A stretch of 9,984 nt of DNA, taken from the NCBI GenBank assembly GCA_013289785.1, contig JABCZE010000033.1, forward strand, positions 1 through 9,984, in the 5' to 3' direction. Positions within the stretch are counted from its first letter, which is position 1. Each line of letters starts with the position of its first letter. Origin of the DNA: Vulcanimicrobiota bacterium (GTDB taxonomy: Bacteria > Vulcanimicrobiota > Vulcanimicrobiia > Vulcanimicrobiales > Vulcanimicrobiaceae). Below, in pieces: positions 8,325 to 9,984 of the stretch. Position numbers and translations under genes: made by a program. Under the pieces are notes generated by a model, which was given only the letters and a program-made list of their open reading frames with translations, was not told where the DNA came from and searched no databases.

Positions 8325-8841
8325 AGCTTCCTCTTCTAGTAGTTTCGGCGAGGCGGCGCTCGACGTAGGGCACGAGGCCGCCGGCGTCGATGAGCGACTG
8401 CATGAACGGCGGAAACTCGGCCGCGCGGTACGTCGTGCCTTTGGTTAGGTTGCGAACGATGCCGCTCGCGGGCACAAGTTCGATTTCGTCTCCCGGCTCG
8501 ATTCCGTCGACGGCTTCGGCCGATTCGAAGATTGGGAATCCAATGTTGAGCGCGTTACGATAGAAGATTCGAGCGAAGCTCTTGGCGATGACCGCCGAGG
8601 TTCCGGAGGCTTTGATCGCAATCGGCGCGACTTCGCGACTCGATCCGCAGCCGAAGTTGGTATCCGCGACGATGATGTCGCCGGGCTTCATCTTCGACGT
8701 ATACTCGGGATCGAGCCCTTCGAGCGCGTGCTTTCCAAGCTCAGTCTTATCGATGATGTTGCAGTATTTTCCGGGGATGATCACGTCGGTGTCGACGTTC
8801 TTGCCGTACTTATGCGCGTGGCCGCGTAGCGTTGCTTCCAT
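8272..8841 (-). CDS. leuD: 3-isopropylmalate dehydratase small subunit (LeuD2/HacB type)
   Basis: This swivel-domain subunit of an aconitase-family hydro-lyase partners the LeuC subunit encoded just upstream; together they isomerise 2- to 3-isopropylmalate in leucine synthesis. The first 165 residues are typical: NVDTDVIIPGKY (15-26), DTNFGCGSSREVAPIAIKASG (60-80), SFARIFYRNALNIGFPI (88-104) and the closing LIDAGGLVPYVERRL. Length and motifs fit the short archaeal/bacterial LeuD2/HacB group (about 160-170 aa). The substrate-loop residues after IIPGK read YCNI (26-29), unlike the YLRT/YLxx forms I know, so homoaconitate or another 2-alkylmalate cannot be excluded. The last ~24 residues (from about 166) extend past the usual end, and their final codons are antisense to the secreted-protein gene. 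The ATG at 8841 follows the leuC stop by 3 nt. Confidence 0.95.
   Translation of the reverse strand: MEATLRGHAHKYGKNVDTDVIIPGKYCNIIDKTELGKHALEGLDPEYTSKMKPGDIIVADTNFGCGSSREVAPIAIKASGTSAVIAKSFARIFYRNALNIGFPIFESAEAVDGIEPGDEIELVPASGIVRNLTKGTTYRAAEFPPFMQSLIDAGGLVPYVERRLAETTRRGSFKAVCIRLAAILRPATD
8303..8321 (+). terminator. Weak stem-loop at the convergent gene ends
   Basis: AGGCGG (8303-8308) and CCGCCT (8316-8321) form a 6-bp stem with a 7-nt loop at the very end of the secreted-protein gene, just before its TAA. The downstream plus strand is TAAAGCTTCCTCTTCT, pyrimidine-rich but without a T-run. It might slow polymerase at this convergent junction, but the stem lies inside both reading frames, so the pairing may be chance. 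Confidence 0.2.
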
Positions 8842-8844
8842 CGT

Positions 8845-9984
8845 TTACACCGGTACCGCTTCGACGACGCGGGGATCGGTTATTCGCCCCGTAAGCGCCG
8901 ATGCCGCGCAGGTTGCCGGCGAAGCGAGGTAGATTTCCGCCTTCGGCGAGCCCATCCGGCCGACGTAGTTTCGATTGGTGGTCGAGATAGCGCGCTCGCC
9001 GTCTCCGAGCGTTCCCATGTGCCCGCCGAAACAGGCGCCGCAGCCCGGCGTGTTGACGGCGCAGCCGGCGGCCGCAAGCGTGGTAAGAATGCCCTCGTCT
9101 GCGGCTTGCATCCAGACTTTCTGCGAGCCCGGATTTACGATCACGCGCACGTTGGACGCGATCCGCTTACCCTTGAGGATCTTTGCGACTACGCGCAGGT
9201 CGTCGATGTAGCCGTTGGTACACGAACCGACGAAAACTTGATCGACCTTCAGATCGTCACGCGTGACGTCCGAGATCGGATGCACGTTATCGGGCGTGTG
9301 CGGACAGGCGACTTGCGGCTCCAGCTCGCTAATATCGATCGCGATCACGCGCTCGTAGACGGCGTCGGCATCGGCCCGCTCGAGCACGAACGGACGATCG
9401 GTCCGCTCTTTGACGTACGCGATCGTCTTGGCGTCGGCATGGAAGATGCCGTTCTTGGCGCCGGCTTCGATCGCCATGTTGGCCATCGTGATACGGCCGG
9501 TGATCGAGAGTTCGTCGACCGTCGAGCCATGATATTCGATCGCGCGATAGGTCGCGCCGTCAATTCCCAACTCGCCGACGGTCCGCAGCATGATGTCTTT
9601 GGCGTACACGAACGGTCCCGGCTTTCCGCTGTAGACGAGCTTGATCGACGCCGGAACCTTCAACCACACTTCGCCCAGGACGAAGGCCGCGGCGATATCC
9701 GTCGAGCCCATCCCGGTTGCAAAGGCCCCAAACGCGCCGTACGTGCAGGTGTGCGAATCGCCGCCGACGATCAGCTCGCCCGGCGCAACCAAACCTTCCT
9801 CCGGAAGCACGACGTGTTCGATCCCGCCCCGGCCGACGTCGAAGAAGTGCTCTATCTCCTGCTCGGCCGCAAACTCTTTCATGAGGCGTGCAAGCCCCGC
9901 CGATTGCGCGTCCTTTGCCGGAACGAAGTGGTCGGCGACGAGCGCGATCTTGCTCGAATCGAAGACTTTGCCCGCGCCTTTAAT
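8845..9984 (-). CDS. leuC: 3-isopropylmalate dehydratase large subunit (LeuC2/HacA type), N-terminus beyond window
   Basis: This [4Fe-4S] aconitase-family subunit binds the cluster and substrate and works with LeuD. 379 residues are visible. The frame stays open to position 9984 without a convincing start (reading IKGAGKVFDSSKIALVADHF at the edge), so about 40 N-terminal residues of a family length near 420 lie outside the window. Family blocks present are VGGDSHTCTYGAFGAFATGMGSTD and the cluster cysteines in VGSCTNG (C255 of the fragment) and TPGCGACFGG (C315, C318), followed by STTNRNYVGRMGS. The product resembles the archaeal/bacterial LeuC2-HacA group more than the E. coli type, matching the short partner LeuD. 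The TAA stop lies 3 nt before leuD, so the pair is surely co-transcribed. The substrate (isopropylmalate versus homoaconitate or dimethylmalate) is not settled by this sequence. Confidence 0.95.
   Translation of the reverse strand: MKGAGKVFDSSKIALVADHFVPAKDAQSAGLARLMKEFAAEQEIEHFFDVGRGGIEHVVLPEEGLVAPGELIVGGDSHTCTYGAFGAFATGMGSTDIAAAFVLGEVWLKVPASIKLVYSGKPGPFVYAKDIMLRTVGELGIDGATYRAIEYHGSTVDELSITGRITMANMAIEAGAKNGIFHADAKTIAYVKERTDRPFVLERADADAVYERVIAIDISELEPQVACPHTPDNVHPISDVTRDDLKVDQVFVGSCTNGYIDDLRVVAKILKGKRIASNVRVIVNPGSQKVWMQAADEGILTTLAAAGCAVNTPGCGACFGGHMGTLGDGERAISTTNRNYVGRMGSPKAEIYLASPATCAASALTGRITDPRVVEAVPV

Overview
The window is a GC-rich bacterial chromosome segment of ordinary housekeeping type, with a few unusual start sites, one dispersed repeat family and one unrecognised secreted protein. 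The L31-RF1-PrmC-CTP synthase order, the copper-amine-oxidase-N-like 'stalk' domain protein and the LeuC2/LeuD2-type isopropylmalate isomerase fit an uncultured, environmental, deep-branching phylum. Candidatus Eremiobacterota (WPS-2) is my best guess, Chloroflexota-like lineages an alternative. This placement is inference from gene content only.

Layout. A long co-directional minus-strand block runs from about 7593 down to 61: rpmE, prfA, prmC, pyrG, a family-2 glycosyltransferase, a family-4 glycosyltransferase, a secreted stalk/Ig-like protein and a HIT-family hydrolase. Most junctions are tightly coupled: GTGA between prfA and prmC, ATGA between the two glycosyltransferases, TGATG between the stalk gene and HIT, and a short overlap between pyrG and the first glycosyltransferase. 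The only real gaps are 38 nt before pyrG and about 60 nt before the stalk gene, and the latter is filled by a repeat. A strong extended -10 promoter lies immediately upstream of rpmE and predicts a leaderless or nearly leaderless mRNA.

The divergent intergenic region at 7579-7697 separates rpmE from a plus-strand gene for a small secreted protein with a proline-rich linker (7698-8324). It carries a 15-bp-arm inverted repeat that shares an exact 19-nt core with the repeat at 1884-1929. The secreted gene converges on, and overlaps by 53 bp, the 3' end of leuD. leuD and the 5'-truncated leuC (to the window edge at 9984) form a second minus-strand operon for the isomerase step of leucine biosynthesis or a related hydro-lyase reaction.

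How the genes work together. rpmE, prfA and prmC serve translation; PrmC methylates the GGQ glutamine of the RF1 encoded next to it. pyrG supplies CTP. The glycosyltransferases and the exported stalk protein point to cell-envelope or surface-polysaccharide work, but their acceptors are unknown. I found no CRISPR array, transposase, tRNA, rRNA or defence system, and I do not think the window holds a striking new system. The most useful leads are the dispersed structured repeat, the probable CTG starts, and the unusual substrate-loop residues in LeuD.
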